Source: Mangrovibacterium marinum
GTDB lineage: Bacteria; Bacteroidota; Bacteroidia; Bacteroidales; Prolixibacteraceae
DNA length: 64,000 bases
Assembly (NCBI RefSeq): GCF_003046625.1
Contig: NZ_QAAD01000005.1
Span: 219,360-283,359 of the forward strand
Direction of reading: 5' to 3'
Shown here: piece by piece, positions 43,487 to 51,159 of the stretch
Layout: each line of letters starts with the position of its first letter
Position numbering within the stretch: the stretch's first letter is position 1
Position numbers and translations under genes: made by a program
The notes under the pieces: model-generated
What the model saw: only the letters and a program-made list of their open reading frames with translations
What the model was told of the DNA's origin: nothing
The model's database searches: none

Positions 43487-44760
43487 GTATCAACAGAACC
43501 ATAGCCCCCGCCCTGCATCCGATTGGCAAACCCGATTTAGTTCGCCCAGAAAAGCATGTATTGAAAAACGGCATACCGGTTTATGCCCTGAAAGCCGGCA
43601 AACAGGAAGTCTGTAAAATTGATTTCGTTTTTAATGCGGGCGTGTGGTATCAGCCCAAGCAGCTGTTGGCCTCGCTGACAAACGCCATGTTGCAGGAAGG
43701 AACTGCTAAATACACGGCTGCCGAAATTGCTGAGCTATTCGACTTTCACGGCGCTTACTTGCAGTGTACGGCCGACTACCACTACGCAACCATTTCGGTA
43801 ATAACACTCGATAAGCATATCGGCAAACTATTGCCGGTTGTAGAAGATATGCTGAAAGCCTCCGTGTTTCCGGAGAAAGAATTCAACAACCTGCTGAATC
43901 GTCGTAAACAACGTTTTATGCTCGAGATGGAAAAGGTAAAGATTCTTTGTCAGAAGAAATTCTCCCAGGTATTGTTTGGCGAAGGCCATCCGTATGCACT
44001 GGGCTTAAAGGCCGAGGATTTTGAAAATGTTTGCTTAGACGACTTCGTCGATTTTTACAATACACATTATCACGCGCAGAACTGCGAGCTTCATTTGGCC
44101 GGCCAATTTACGGATAAGGTGATTCAACAGCTGGATCATCATTTTGGAGGTGATGATTGGAACGGAACTCCTGTGGAGACTCCGCAATTCCACGCTCAGC
44201 CGCAAACGAATAAACGGGAGCGCGTGCATAAAGAAGGCGCCATTCAGTCGGCTATTCGCCTGGGGAAGCTGCTGGTAGACAAACAACACCCCGATTACTT
44301 TGGCTTGCAGATACTGGTGACCATATTGGGTGGTTACTTTAGCTCGCGCCTGATGCTGAACATCCGTGAGGACAAAGGCTACACTTACGGTATTGGTGCA
44401 AACTTCATCAACCTGAACCGGGAGGGATATTTGCTCATTGCCACCGAAGTTGACAAATCGTACGAAGAAGCGACTTTGAAAGAAATAACCTTCGAAATTG
44501 AGCGTCTGCAAAACGAGCCGGTTCCGCAAGACGAGCTGGAACGTGTCCGTCAGTACCTGACCGGCGAGTTTCTGCGCGACTTTGACGGAGCTTTTGCATT
44601 AGGACAAGCCTTCCGCAACCTGCACGATTTTGGGCTGGATTATTCGTTTTACGACAACTATCATCAAGCGATTTTGAGCATCACAGCTGAGCAATTGCAG
44701 CAATTGGCTAAACAATACCTGCAGACCGACAGTCTGTATACCGTCGTTGCCGGACAATAA
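43483..44760 (+). CDS. M16-family protein, non-catalytic partner subunit
   Basis: 425 residues. The position of HxxEH is degenerate (LLASLTNAMLQEGTAKY), so zinc is not bound. The C-terminal domain keeps the R/Y substrate pair in LNIREDKGYTYGIGANF. This is the pattern of heterodimeric M16B proteases. It overlaps the catalytic gene by 4 nt (ATGA), showing coupled translation and a likely 1:1 ratio. A REP-like palindrome follows 23 bp after the stop. Confidence 0.9.
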   Translation: MSINRTIAPALHPIGKPDLVRPEKHVLKNGIPVYALKAGKQEVCKIDFVFNAGVWYQPKQLLASLTNAMLQEGTAKYTAAEIAELFDFHGAYLQCTADYHYATISVITLDKHIGKLLPVVEDMLKASVFPEKEFNNLLNRRKQRFMLEMEKVKILCQKKFSQVLFGEGHPYALGLKAEDFENVCLDDFVDFYNTHYHAQNCELHLAGQFTDKVIQQLDHHFGGDDWNGTPVETPQFHAQPQTNKRERVHKEGAIQSAIRLGKLLVDKQHPDYFGLQILVTILGGYFSSRLMLNIREDKGYTYGIGANFINLNREGYLLIATEVDKSYEEATLKEITFEIERLQNEPVPQDELERVRQYLTGEFLRDFDGAFALGQAFRNLHDFGLDYSFYDNYHQAILSITAEQLQQLAKQYLQTDSLYTVVAGQ

Positions 44761-44782
44761 AACTCCGGCAATCGTTCAAAGA

Positions 44783-44850
44783 GTCATCCCGAATTCATTT
44801 CGGGATCTGTCGTTTAATCGATCAAGATCCTGAAACAAGTTCAGGATGAC
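44783..44850. repeat. REP-like palindromic element, copy 2
   Basis: GTCATCCCGAATTCATTTCG on the left pairs with AGATCCTGAAACAAGTTCAG plus GATGAC on the right. Same family as 31097-31165, here in the gap between convergent genes. Confidence 0.7.
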
Positions 44851-44874
44851 TTTCTTCTTATAAGGTGTCACTGA

Positions 44875-46080
44875 TTAAGAAACCACACACAGCATCTTCT
44901 CCATTTCTTCGGCTATAATCTTCACGCCGGTTTCAATTTCTGCCGGCTCGGCATTGGTGAAGTTCAGGCGGATATGATTGCTGCCCTGCCCTTTGGTGTA
45001 GAACGAGTTCCCGGGAACAAAGATCACACCGCGCTCCATGGTTTTGTGAATTAACTCGTCAGCACGCAGGCCATCGGGCAAAGTAAGCCAGATAAACATG
45101 CCTCCTGTCGGTGGGGTTATTTGCACTTCGTTGGGCAGGTAACGCTCCAACACCTCGGTCATACAGGCCGCCTGACTGGCATATTTAGTGCGAATACGCT
45201 GCAAATGTTCATCCAAATCGTTATGCGTCAGATAGTGGTGCAGCACATATTGTGTAAGATTGTTGGGGTGAAGATCAGATGCCTGCTTAGCCTTATCGAA
45301 GTGCGGAACCAATGCCGGGGGCAGCACCACCCAGCCATTGCGCATTCCGGGAGCTACCATCTTCGAAAACGAACCCGTCCAGGCCACGTGGTTGGGTGCA
45401 AAATTACGCACCGGAGCCGGAAACTCGTCACCGAAGCAAATCTCGTTATAAGGATCATCCTCAAGCAACAGCTGATTATATTTACGCAGCAGCATGGCCA
45501 AATCCTTCCGCTTTTCCAACGAATAGCTGATGCCTGAGGGATTTTGCGCATTGGTTACAGCATACATCAATTTGATGTCGTCGTTGCGAAACAGGTTTTC
45601 CACCTGCGACAAATCCACGCCATCTTTCAGCAGGTCTACTTCCCTAAAATCGGGAAGGTAAGCCGACATCGACTGAATAGCGCCCAGGTAGCTTGGTTTC
45701 TCGAGGATAACACGATCGCCGGGATTGATCAGCAGTTTCGAAAGGATATCGATGGCCTGCTGCGAGCCATTGGTGATGACCACCATCTCGGGAGTGATTT
45801 CCATCTCATACTTGGCACTGTAGCGCGCAGCAATCCATTCGCGCAGCGGGTAATAGCCCAGCGACCCCGCATATTGCAGGATGGTGTGCCCCGAGTCGGC
45901 CATCACCGCGCGGGTACTTTCGGCCAATGCCTCGACCGGGAAAAGTGAAGCGTTCGGCAATCCGCCGGCAAACGATATCATTTTCTGCTGCCCGATGGCA
46001 TTTAGGATACTCCGGACAAACGATGCCGGGATGTTCCGGTACTGTGCGGAAAACTTTTCTTCAGGAAACTGATCTTCCAT
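44875..46080 (-). CDS. PLP-dependent aminotransferase (fold type I, MocR/LysN-like)
   Basis: 401 residues, starting SAQYRNIPASFVRSILNAIG. PLP lysine is in WTGSFSKMVAPGMRNGWVVLP, with VVITNGSQQAIDILSKLL for cofactor phosphate and LLLEDDPYNEICFG for the ring Asp. There is no N-terminal HTH. The group includes 2-aminoadipate and branched-chain/aromatic aminotransferases. Two leader peptides rich in Ile, Leu and Val, each with a terminator, lie just upstream, which suggests branched-chain amino acids as substrate or signal. Confidence 0.85.
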   Translation of the reverse strand: MEDQFPEEKFSAQYRNIPASFVRSILNAIGQQKMISFAGGLPNASLFPVEALAESTRAVMADSGHTILQYAGSLGYYPLREWIAARYSAKYEMEITPEMVVITNGSQQAIDILSKLLINPGDRVILEKPSYLGAIQSMSAYLPDFREVDLLKDGVDLSQVENLFRNDDIKLMYAVTNAQNPSGISYSLEKRKDLAMLLRKYNQLLLEDDPYNEICFGDEFPAPVRNFAPNHVAWTGSFSKMVAPGMRNGWVVLPPALVPHFDKAKQASDLHPNNLTQYVLHHYLTHNDLDEHLQRIRTKYASQAACMTEVLERYLPNEVQITPPTGGMFIWLTLPDGLRADELIHKTMERGVIFVPGNSFYTKGQGSNHIRLNFTNAEPAEIETGVKIIAEEMEKMLCVVS

Positions 46081-46161
46081 AGTTTGTTATTTAAGGTTTT
46101 TGTTTGTTTTTCGAAATTCAAGCTTGTTAAAAACGGCTTCAGCTGAACCGGTTGATAAAAT

Positions 46162-46206
46162 AAAAAAAGCCCTTCCCGCTGATTGACCACAACGGAAAGG
46201 GCTTTG
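46162..46206 (-). terminator. Attenuator hairpin 2, directly before the aminotransferase
   Basis: On the minus strand AAAGCCCTTTCCG and CGGGAAGGGCTTT pair (one wobble) around a 14-nt loop, then TTTTATTTT. The loop contains TGTGGTCA, complementary over 8 nt to TGACCACA in the last codons of leader peptide 2 (46233-46240). Pairing of these two would break the hairpin. Confidence 0.75.
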
Positions 46207-46229
46207 CCTGATGCCATACAGTCCCGCTC

Positions 46230-46313
46230 CTATGTGGTCAGTTCCACAAGGACACACGCGACGGCCGTGACCAGGATATATCCAAAAATTTCAGGCATAT
46301 TATTCTTCAACAT
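46230..46313 (-). CDS. Leader peptide 2 (27 residues)
   Basis: Starts MLKNNMPEIF and continues with GYILVTAVACVLVELTT. The stretch ILV-x-x-V-x-x-VLV-x-L is dense in branched-chain residues. It ends 24 bp before attenuator hairpin 2. An alternative start is the internal ATG at codon 6. Its last codons can pair with the terminator loop, so a ribosome finishing the peptide would favour the terminator and one stalled in the Ile/Leu/Val run would favour read-through. Confidence 0.6.
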   Translation of the reverse strand: MLKNNMPEIFGYILVTAVACVLVELTT

Positions 46314-46341
46314 GAATTATTAATCTTCAGCAATAAGCACT

Positions 46342-46373
46342 AAAAAAGCCACCCTCCGAAGAGAATGGCTTTG
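46342..46373 (-). terminator. Attenuator hairpin 1
   Basis: On the minus strand a 12-bp stem (AAAGCCATTCTC with GAGGGTGGCTTT, two wobbles) is closed by a TTCG tetraloop and followed by TTTAG. The CTCTTC in its left side is complementary to GAAGAG (46403-46408) right after the leader 1 stop. Confidence 0.75.
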
Positions 46374-46409
46374 ATCCAAAATTTAATATCTATTCACCCA
46401 TACTCTTCC

Positions 46410-46472
46410 CTAGCCCATCGCGGAGACCACGAGCGCGACGACAAGAATCGTATGAATGGTGTTGTTCTGCAT
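46410..46472 (-). CDS. Leader peptide 1 (20 residues)
   Basis: MQNNTIHTILVVALVVSAMG, ATG at 46472 and TAG at 46410-46412. Seven of eight consecutive codons (ATT CTT GTC GTC GCG CTC GTG GTC) are for Ile, Leu or Val. Attenuator hairpin 1 follows 37 bp later. Like leader 2 it begins with an Asn pair, suggesting the two are an old duplication. Confidence 0.6.
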   Translation of the reverse strand: MQNNTIHTILVVALVVSAMG

Positions 46473-46582
46473 TGTTTTCACAAAGGAAAGAGATTTTGGC
46501 TCCCGGCCATGCCTTTTCTGTTTTTTTTCAGTTCACGGGCGGAAAAATTAAAATGAAACAGCCAATGTTAAGCGTTGTATGC

Positions 46583-47305
46583 TTAATTCAACGGAGATCC
46601 AATTTGAGGAAGAAATGCTTCGCCCAATTCCTCCTGAGGCACCAAAATTTCGGCTGGCCCGCAGGCATAAGCCCCCAAGGCATAGTGCCCAAAGGTAAAG
46701 TAAACCGTATCGGGCGAAAAGCAGACTGCGGAAACCAGTTCCATGGTCGGATCGGTATCGAAGCATTGCTCGGGATTCCCGAAATTCGCTTGCAACAGCT
46801 GATTGATTTTTGAACTTTGCCGCAAATCTAAAATATCGTTTGCCGACAACAATTCTTCACTGGCTACATCGTAGTTTAATGCTACAAAATCGGTTGTTCC
46901 GTGTGCCCCGCCCATGTACCGATACAGCTCCAGCTGCAAGCTCACATAGTGATCGTCGGCCCGATACACCCGGTTGTTAACAACCAGCTCGTAGTTCCAG
47001 GCTGGCCGTTGTTGATCGGTGAAATCAGTAAATAAAGCATCGGCATCCTCTTTCATAGCCTCTTGCTGTGCTGCGAGATAAGCGCTTATTTCGCGGTTCA
47101 GCCGGGTCAGACTCCGGTTAACCCGCTCGTTGGCTGAGGAGAACACCGGATATTGCATCTCGGCAGTCCAGTTGGTTGCCCGGTCTGTGGTGCTTTGCGC
47201 GTCCACTACAACCGGCGTTTCGCCCGACCTGCACGCGGCCAGTAGCAGCATCAACAAGCAACCACTGCTGTACACAAGCCGTTTCAAAAATTTCGTTCGT
47301 TTCAT
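46583..47305 (-). CDS. DUF3298-containing lipoprotein
   Basis: 240 residues from MKRTKFLKRLVYSSG. Lipobox LLLAAC puts lipidated Cys at residue 25. The body has a DUF4163-like start (NWTAEMQYPVFSSANERVNRSLTRLNREI) and the DUF3298 domain (VSLQLELYRYMGGAHGTTDFVALNYDVASEELLSANDIL, then FTFGHYALGAYACGPAEILVP). This is the same architecture as periplasmic RsiV-type lysozyme-binding domains, but there is no sigma partner here. The open frame extends 44 codons upstream; the lipoprotein signal fixes the start. Confidence 0.88.
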   Translation of the reverse strand: MKRTKFLKRLVYSSGCLLMLLLAACRSGETPVVVDAQSTTDRATNWTAEMQYPVFSSANERVNRSLTRLNREISAYLAAQQEAMKEDADALFTDFTDQQRPAWNYELVVNNRVYRADDHYVSLQLELYRYMGGAHGTTDFVALNYDVASEELLSANDILDLRQSSKINQLLQANFGNPEQCFDTDPTMELVSAVCFSPDTVYFTFGHYALGAYACGPAEILVPQEELGEAFLPQIGSPLN

Positions 47306-47482
47306 TTTTCTGTTTTGGGGAGTCACATAACAATTACCAAGCCAGAAACACAGCCTGCCGGCCTTCTTCGGAGTTCGCATTTTTCCCCCATCGCGGAACG
47401 AAATTTGTAAGATGAAGCCGAAGAAATCGCGCAACACGATTGTGTTGATGACGTACAGGATAACAATTCAACGAAGAAACAA

Positions 47483-48388
47483 ATGAGAACAAATCGATTC
47501 ATCTTATGGCTTTGTGCCGCAGCCATAGCGGCAAGTTCGTGCGCTCCATTCTATAAATGCGGAGAAGCCAAGCCCGAAAACAACTATTTTCTGACCAAGC
47601 GGGCCATGCTGTTGCTCGACGAACGCGACAGCTTGTGTTATGCGCTGGATGCGCGGGTAACGGAGATCGGTCAACTGAACCAAAACATCGACGAGCTGAA
47701 CGATGATGTTGCCCGGCTGCAAACTTCACTCCGCGACGTTGAGCGCAGGTATAAAGATTTGATGGGCGAAAAGCTGTCGGAATCGGAGCAGTTTAGCCTG
47801 GCGCTGCAACAGAAAACGCAGGAGCTGAACGAAAAGGAACGCCTGCTGGCCGAACGCGAACAAGCGCTGAACGATCTTCGGCAGGTGATTGCCCGCCAGG
47901 ATTCGATTACCCGCCGGCTGAATGATGTGATTCGTGATGCACTGCTGGGCTTTCAGTCCGACGAGCTGTCGGTTGACGTGAAGAACGGCAAGGTGTACGT
48001 TTCCATGTCCGACAAGCTGCTGTTTAAATCGGGAAGTGCCGCTGTGGAGGCCAAGGGCAAAGAAGCGCTGAAAGTGCTGGCCGGCGTACTCGAAGAGAAC
48101 CGCGATATCGATATTTTGGTTGAAGGACATACCGACAGCATCCCGATTCACACCGCTAAATACGCCGACAACTGGGACCTGAGCGTTGCCCGCGCAACCT
48201 CCATTGTGCGAATCCTGACTGGCGAGTATCGTATTGAACCAAACCGCCTGACGGCTTCGGGCAAGGGAGAATATTCGCCCAAAGCCAGCAACGAAAGCCC
48301 CGAAGGCCGGGCGCAAAACCGCCGCACCGAGATCATCCTCTCGCCCAAGTTGGAAGAAATTATGCAACTGCTGAAAATGGATGATTAA
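47483..48388 (+). CDS. OmpA-family lipoprotein with coiled coil
   Basis: 301 residues. Signal ends at Cys20 (AIAASSC), so lipid-anchored. Residues 55-150 form a long coiled coil (QLNQNIDELNDDVARLQTSL, QQKTQELNEKERLLAEREQALNDL). The OmpA/MotB peptidoglycan-binding domain follows: LLFKSGSAAVEAKGKEALKV, ILVEGHTDSIPIH, NRLTASGKGEYSP and the RAQNRRTEIIL end, with the Asp and Arg that bind diaminopimelate. It likely ties the outer membrane to the cell wall. Divergent from the DUF3298 gene. Confidence 0.92.
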   Translation: MRTNRFILWLCAAAIAASSCAPFYKCGEAKPENNYFLTKRAMLLLDERDSLCYALDARVTEIGQLNQNIDELNDDVARLQTSLRDVERRYKDLMGEKLSESEQFSLALQQKTQELNEKERLLAEREQALNDLRQVIARQDSITRRLNDVIRDALLGFQSDELSVDVKNGKVYVSMSDKLLFKSGSAAVEAKGKEALKVLAGVLEENRDIDILVEGHTDSIPIHTAKYADNWDLSVARATSIVRILTGEYRIEPNRLTASGKGEYSPKASNESPEGRAQNRRTEIILSPKLEEIMQLLKMDD

Positions 48389-48415
48389 ACAAGCTGATTT
48401 TTTGTTAATGGAAGC

Positions 48416-48455
48416 CTCCGGAATTGTTCGGGGCTTTTTCCTGAAAGTCCCTTTA
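48416..48455 (+). repeat. Family E repeat, copy 2 (partial)
   Basis: TCCGGAATTGTTCGGGGCTT plus T run, matching the end of copy 4 (50291-50310). It lies 28 bp past the OmpA gene and could double as its terminator. Confidence 0.5.
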
Positions 48456-48696
48456 GGTGATGTGGTTTCTAAACCGCATCCGGGATGTATTGAATAGGGG
48501 TTCAGCTTCAACCGGTAGCCAGGCTTCTTTTGTAGCAAACCAGCGCTGATGAGAGTTGCCCCAAAACTGGCTGTTTTTCACTCCTACTTTTGCGCAATTC
48601 GGATATTTTGTCCTACCGGACGGGTTTTCATCTTTGGCTTGCCCCAAAGACGAAACAGAAAACGCAAGGCTTATTTTTATCTTCAGGTGTCAGCTC

Positions 48697-48765
48697 CCGA
48701 AAGCTAAGTTCAGCCGGGTGATCTCCTTCTGTCGGCGGAGCTTCCCGGATTCACTAAGCTTCCGG
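48697..48765. repeat. Long hairpin element, copy 1
   Basis: CGAAAGCTAAG and TAAGCTTCCG are outer arms; CCGGGTGATCTCC and GGAGCTTCCCGG are inner arms. The sequence follows copy 2 closely. Confidence 0.6.
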
Positions 48766-48854
48766 TTCACCTCTCACCATCGATAAAAAGTAGGCCGATC
48801 CCGCTCCGAGCGAGCTTCCGTCTTCTCTTAAATGCCTTTTGCTGTCTTCCGCCA

Positions 48855-48903
48855 CTTTCATTCCTGTTGGTGATTCCCCGGAATCATGAAGGTTTTTTCT
48901 GAA
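48855..48903 (+). repeat. Family E repeat, copy 3
   Basis: CTTTCATTCCTGTTGGTGAT, then TCCCCGGAATCATGAAGG and a T run. This is the closest match to the end of copy 1 at 27691-27725. Confidence 0.65.
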
Positions 48904-49016
48904 TGTCCCTTTTTTCGACGCTTAAGCGAGTGTTCCGTCAATTCTACTTTGTATAAAAGAGGATGTTTTGTCCTACCAGATGCGGTTTCATTTTTTGACA
49001 ATGGCTTTAGCCATTC

Positions 49017-49133
49017 AATTTGGGTAGCACCAAAGACAAATCGAAGATTTTCCCGTCCCATACGGGACGGAATTTTACCCGCGGAAATGCCAAAGCTACC
49101 CAAATTGCATCCCTCCGGGATCGCACGAAGCTT
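49017..49133. repeat. GGGTAGC palindromic element, copy 1
   Basis: Outer arms AATTTGGGTAGC (49017-49028) and GCTACCCAAATT (49095-49106). Inner dyad CCGTCCCATACGGGACGG (49053-49070). A third small hairpin GCATCCCTCCGGGATCGC (49107-49124) and ACGAAGCTT end the unit. Confidence 0.8.
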
Positions 49134-49429
49134 ACGATTCGCCTCTCACCAAATGAAACTGAGTCCGGTTTCGACTTCCCCCGCTCTGCTTGCAGAGAGG
49201 GGACAGATTTGACGCGATCCGCAGGATTGGTTCAAATCAGGGGAGAGTTACACAAGGACGTTCGCATTCACTGAACGTTCCTCCACGGCCACTTCATAGC
49301 CTATTCTTTTCATTCCAACATTTAACTCAATTCGGATCTTTTGTCCTACCGGACGGGTTTTCATTTTTGTAGTGACACAAAAACGAAACAAAAAAGTCAT
49401 GGCTGATTTTTATCTGCAACCGCCATCTG

Positions 49430-49498
49430 CCGAAAAGCTAAGTTCATCCGGGTGATCTCCGACTCACGTCGGAGCTTCCCGGATTCTCTAAGCTTTTC
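49430..49498. repeat. Long hairpin element, copy 2
   Basis: Outer arms CGAAAAGCT and AGCTTTTCG. Inner arms ATCCGGGTGATCTCCGAC and GTCGGAGCTTCCCGGAT with a 4-nt loop. Forms a nearly 70-nt hairpin. Confidence 0.75.
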
Positions 49499-49943
49499 GT
49501 TTGATTTCGGCATTGATAAAAGTAGGCCAACCGGGTTCCAACTTTTCGGCATTGATCAAACCTCATTCTTATGCGTGGATGCGTTTTTTGCAATCTACCT
49601 GTAGCTTCGGGGTTCCCCTCTCTGCGGGCAGAGCGTGGACAGAATTGAATTAATCCGCCAGAATTGGTTCAATTCAGGGGAGAGTTACAGAGGGCTACTG
49701 GTATATGCTTTGAAAGTTCCTTTCACGGCGTTTCAGAGGTTGCTTCTTCTAGTTCTACTTTTGATTAAAGAGGAACCTTGTCCTACCGGACGGGTTTTAC
49801 GCTTTCAGCAATGGCTTTAGCCATTCAATACCGATTAGCTTCAAAAATGTCGCATCGGATCACTTCGTTCCAATGCTCCTTTTTCAGTCTATCGGCATTA
49901 TCCCATCCTATTTCAGAGCATAAATTAGCCTGTAAAACGGTAT

Positions 49944-50059
49944 AATTTGGGTAGCATAAACGATATCACAGCAGCTTGTACCGTCCCGTACGGGACGGAA
50001 TTTCCCATTGTCTTCGATAAGCTACCCAAATTGCATCCCTCCGGGATCGCACGAAGCTT
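49944..50059. repeat. GGGTAGC palindromic element, copy 2
   Basis: Same plan as copy 1: AATTTGGGTAGC (49944-49955), the perfect 18-bp palindrome CCGTCCCGTACGGGACGG (49981-49998), GCTACCCAAATT (50021-50032), GCATCCCTCCGGGATCGC (50033-50050), ACGAAGCTT. Arms and ends are identical to copy 1, while the inner spacers differ. Confidence 0.8.
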
Positions 50060-50215
50060 TCCGTTTGATTCCGCTCTCGATAAAAATAGGCCAACCGGTT
50101 TTTCGACTTTTCCTTATTGATAAGAAGGCCTATTTGCTTGTTGATGCTGTTTTGGACGACAACCCGATAACTTGTGACAACCACGACAACGGGAAAACAC
50201 GACACCCCGACAACC

Positions 50216-50315
50216 CGACAACTGTTGAAAACAACGACAACAGCCTGGTCGAAAACTACTAACCTTTCATTCCTGTTGGTGATTTTCCAAAATTGTTCGG
50301 GGGCTTTTTTGTTGA
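50216..50315 (+). repeat. Family E repeat, copy 4
   Basis: CGACAACTGTTGAAAACAAC, then CGACAACAG, then CCTTTCATTCCTGTTGGTGA and AAAATTGTTCGGGGGC with a T run. It joins the parts seen separately in copies 1, 2 and 3. Just upstream there is a run of CGACAAC-like units (50156-50220). Confidence 0.65.
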
Positions 50316-50327
50316 CAAGCTTTGCGA

Positions 50328-50675
50328 TCAACGCGCTAAGGCTTGCTGAAAAGCTTCCTTGAGTGTCCGGTTTTCAATTTCCAGCTCAAAGATTCGCTGT
50401 TTCAGCTTTCCAATTTCATCGGTTGCGCTGTTCAATTCGTTTTCATCGTTGTAGTAAGGTGCGTCGTAGGGCAACTGTTGCGCCAACTCGCGAAAGAAGT
50501 TGTACTCGAACAGCTCCGACAAGTCAGCCAGACGCTGCACCTGCATTGTGGGACGCAAAAACAAGGTCCGCGCCGAGGTGTAATCAATGCCGAGCCCCTT
50601 GGCAACATCGGCAGCCCTTATTTTCCGCTTTCGCGCCTCGCGCTGAACCATGGCCTTAACCGGTAATTCTTTCAT
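50328..50675 (-). CDS. Small HTH protein with C-terminal coiled coil
   Basis: 115 residues. Residues 18-60 look like an XRE-type helix-turn-helix (RAADVAKGLGIDYTSARTLF, then QVQRLADLSELFEYNFFREL). The end is a leucine-patterned coiled coil (EIGKLKQRIFELEIENRTLKEAF), fit for dimerisation. Target unknown. A perfect GCTAA-N5-TTAGC dyad lies 119 bp upstream of its start, the same motif as around the S24 repressor at 3.8 kb. The upstream region is A/T-rich and the downstream side is the repeat block. Confidence 0.7.
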   Translation of the reverse strand: MKELPVKAMVQREARKRKIRAADVAKGLGIDYTSARTLFLRPTMQVQRLADLSELFEYNFFRELAQQLPYDAPYYNDENELNSATDEIGKLKQRIFELEIENRTLKEAFQQALAR

Positions 50676-51159
50676 AGCACTATGTTTTGTGGTTTCGAAA
50701 TGAATAACAAGGATAAGTTACAGCTATTTTCGTTAAAAATTACAACTATTCGACTCTTCATTATGCGACAAGGCATAAAAAATAACCGAATTTGCTAAAT
50801 ATTTTAGCTAATTCGACTCTTTCATACTCGCATTCAAATAAATAATCCTCAATTATCGTTTTCTATATATCAATAACCGGTAATTATTGCTCATTAATAA
50901 CTTATCTATCGTCTTATTTAACGTATTTTTATTCATCCGTGCAGTAATATACATTGAAACAAGTATCCCTAATACCACGAATGCGATTCAATCAATAAGA
51001 CAACATAAATCTCAATTGAGCTATTGCGGTTATGCATAGCAATTTGTAATTTACTTATGGGTTTCAATCATGAATTCGGCGCATTCAGAATGTAAGCCTG
51101 AGCCTCTGCTAATTTCTGATATTGTTCGCTCTTAATTATAAATCTAAAAACTAATTTTT
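50676..51159. other. AT-rich gene-free spacer with direct repeat
   Basis: 484 bp without a gene, clearly richer in A/T than its surroundings. It holds the direct repeat ATTCGACTCTTCAT (50748) and ATTCGACTCTTTCAT (50811) on both sides of the dyad at 50794. It must contain the divergent promoters of the HTH and beta-barrel genes; I could not place them with certainty. Confidence 0.55.
50794..50808. promoter_or_regulatory. Fifth copy of the GCTAA-N5-TTAGC dyad
   Basis: GCTAAATATTTTAGC, perfect arms, identical in plan to the candidate operators at 3791 and 3895 some 47 kb away. It lies in the upstream region of the small HTH gene. Confidence 0.6.

Larger units (their letters stand above)
48580..50110. 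repeat. Composite repeat block: four diverged units of about 360-440 bp
   Basis: The shared tag GTCCTACCGGACGGGTTT (or close) starts at 48610, 48970, 49343 and 49780. Between tags the block mixes other shared pieces: two long hairpins (48697, 49430), two GGGTAGC elements (49017, 49944), the dyad AATGGCTTTAGCCATT twice (49000, 49810), and CTCTGC-NN-GCAGAG with GGTTCAAWTCAGGGGAGAG twice (49184, 49620). Frames of 60-120 codons here lie on the repeats, are broken in other copies, and are judged non-coding. No transposase is nearby. Confidence 0.75.

Noticed and set aside
46002..46217. 71-codon frame across attenuator hairpin 2 and the aminotransferase start
   Set aside because: It runs through the terminator stem and T run and overlaps the conserved aminotransferase N-terminus.
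48453..50331. Small proteins of 60-121 residues within the repeat block
   Set aside because: They run over palindromes and repeat junctions, and equivalent frames are interrupted in the other repeat copies.
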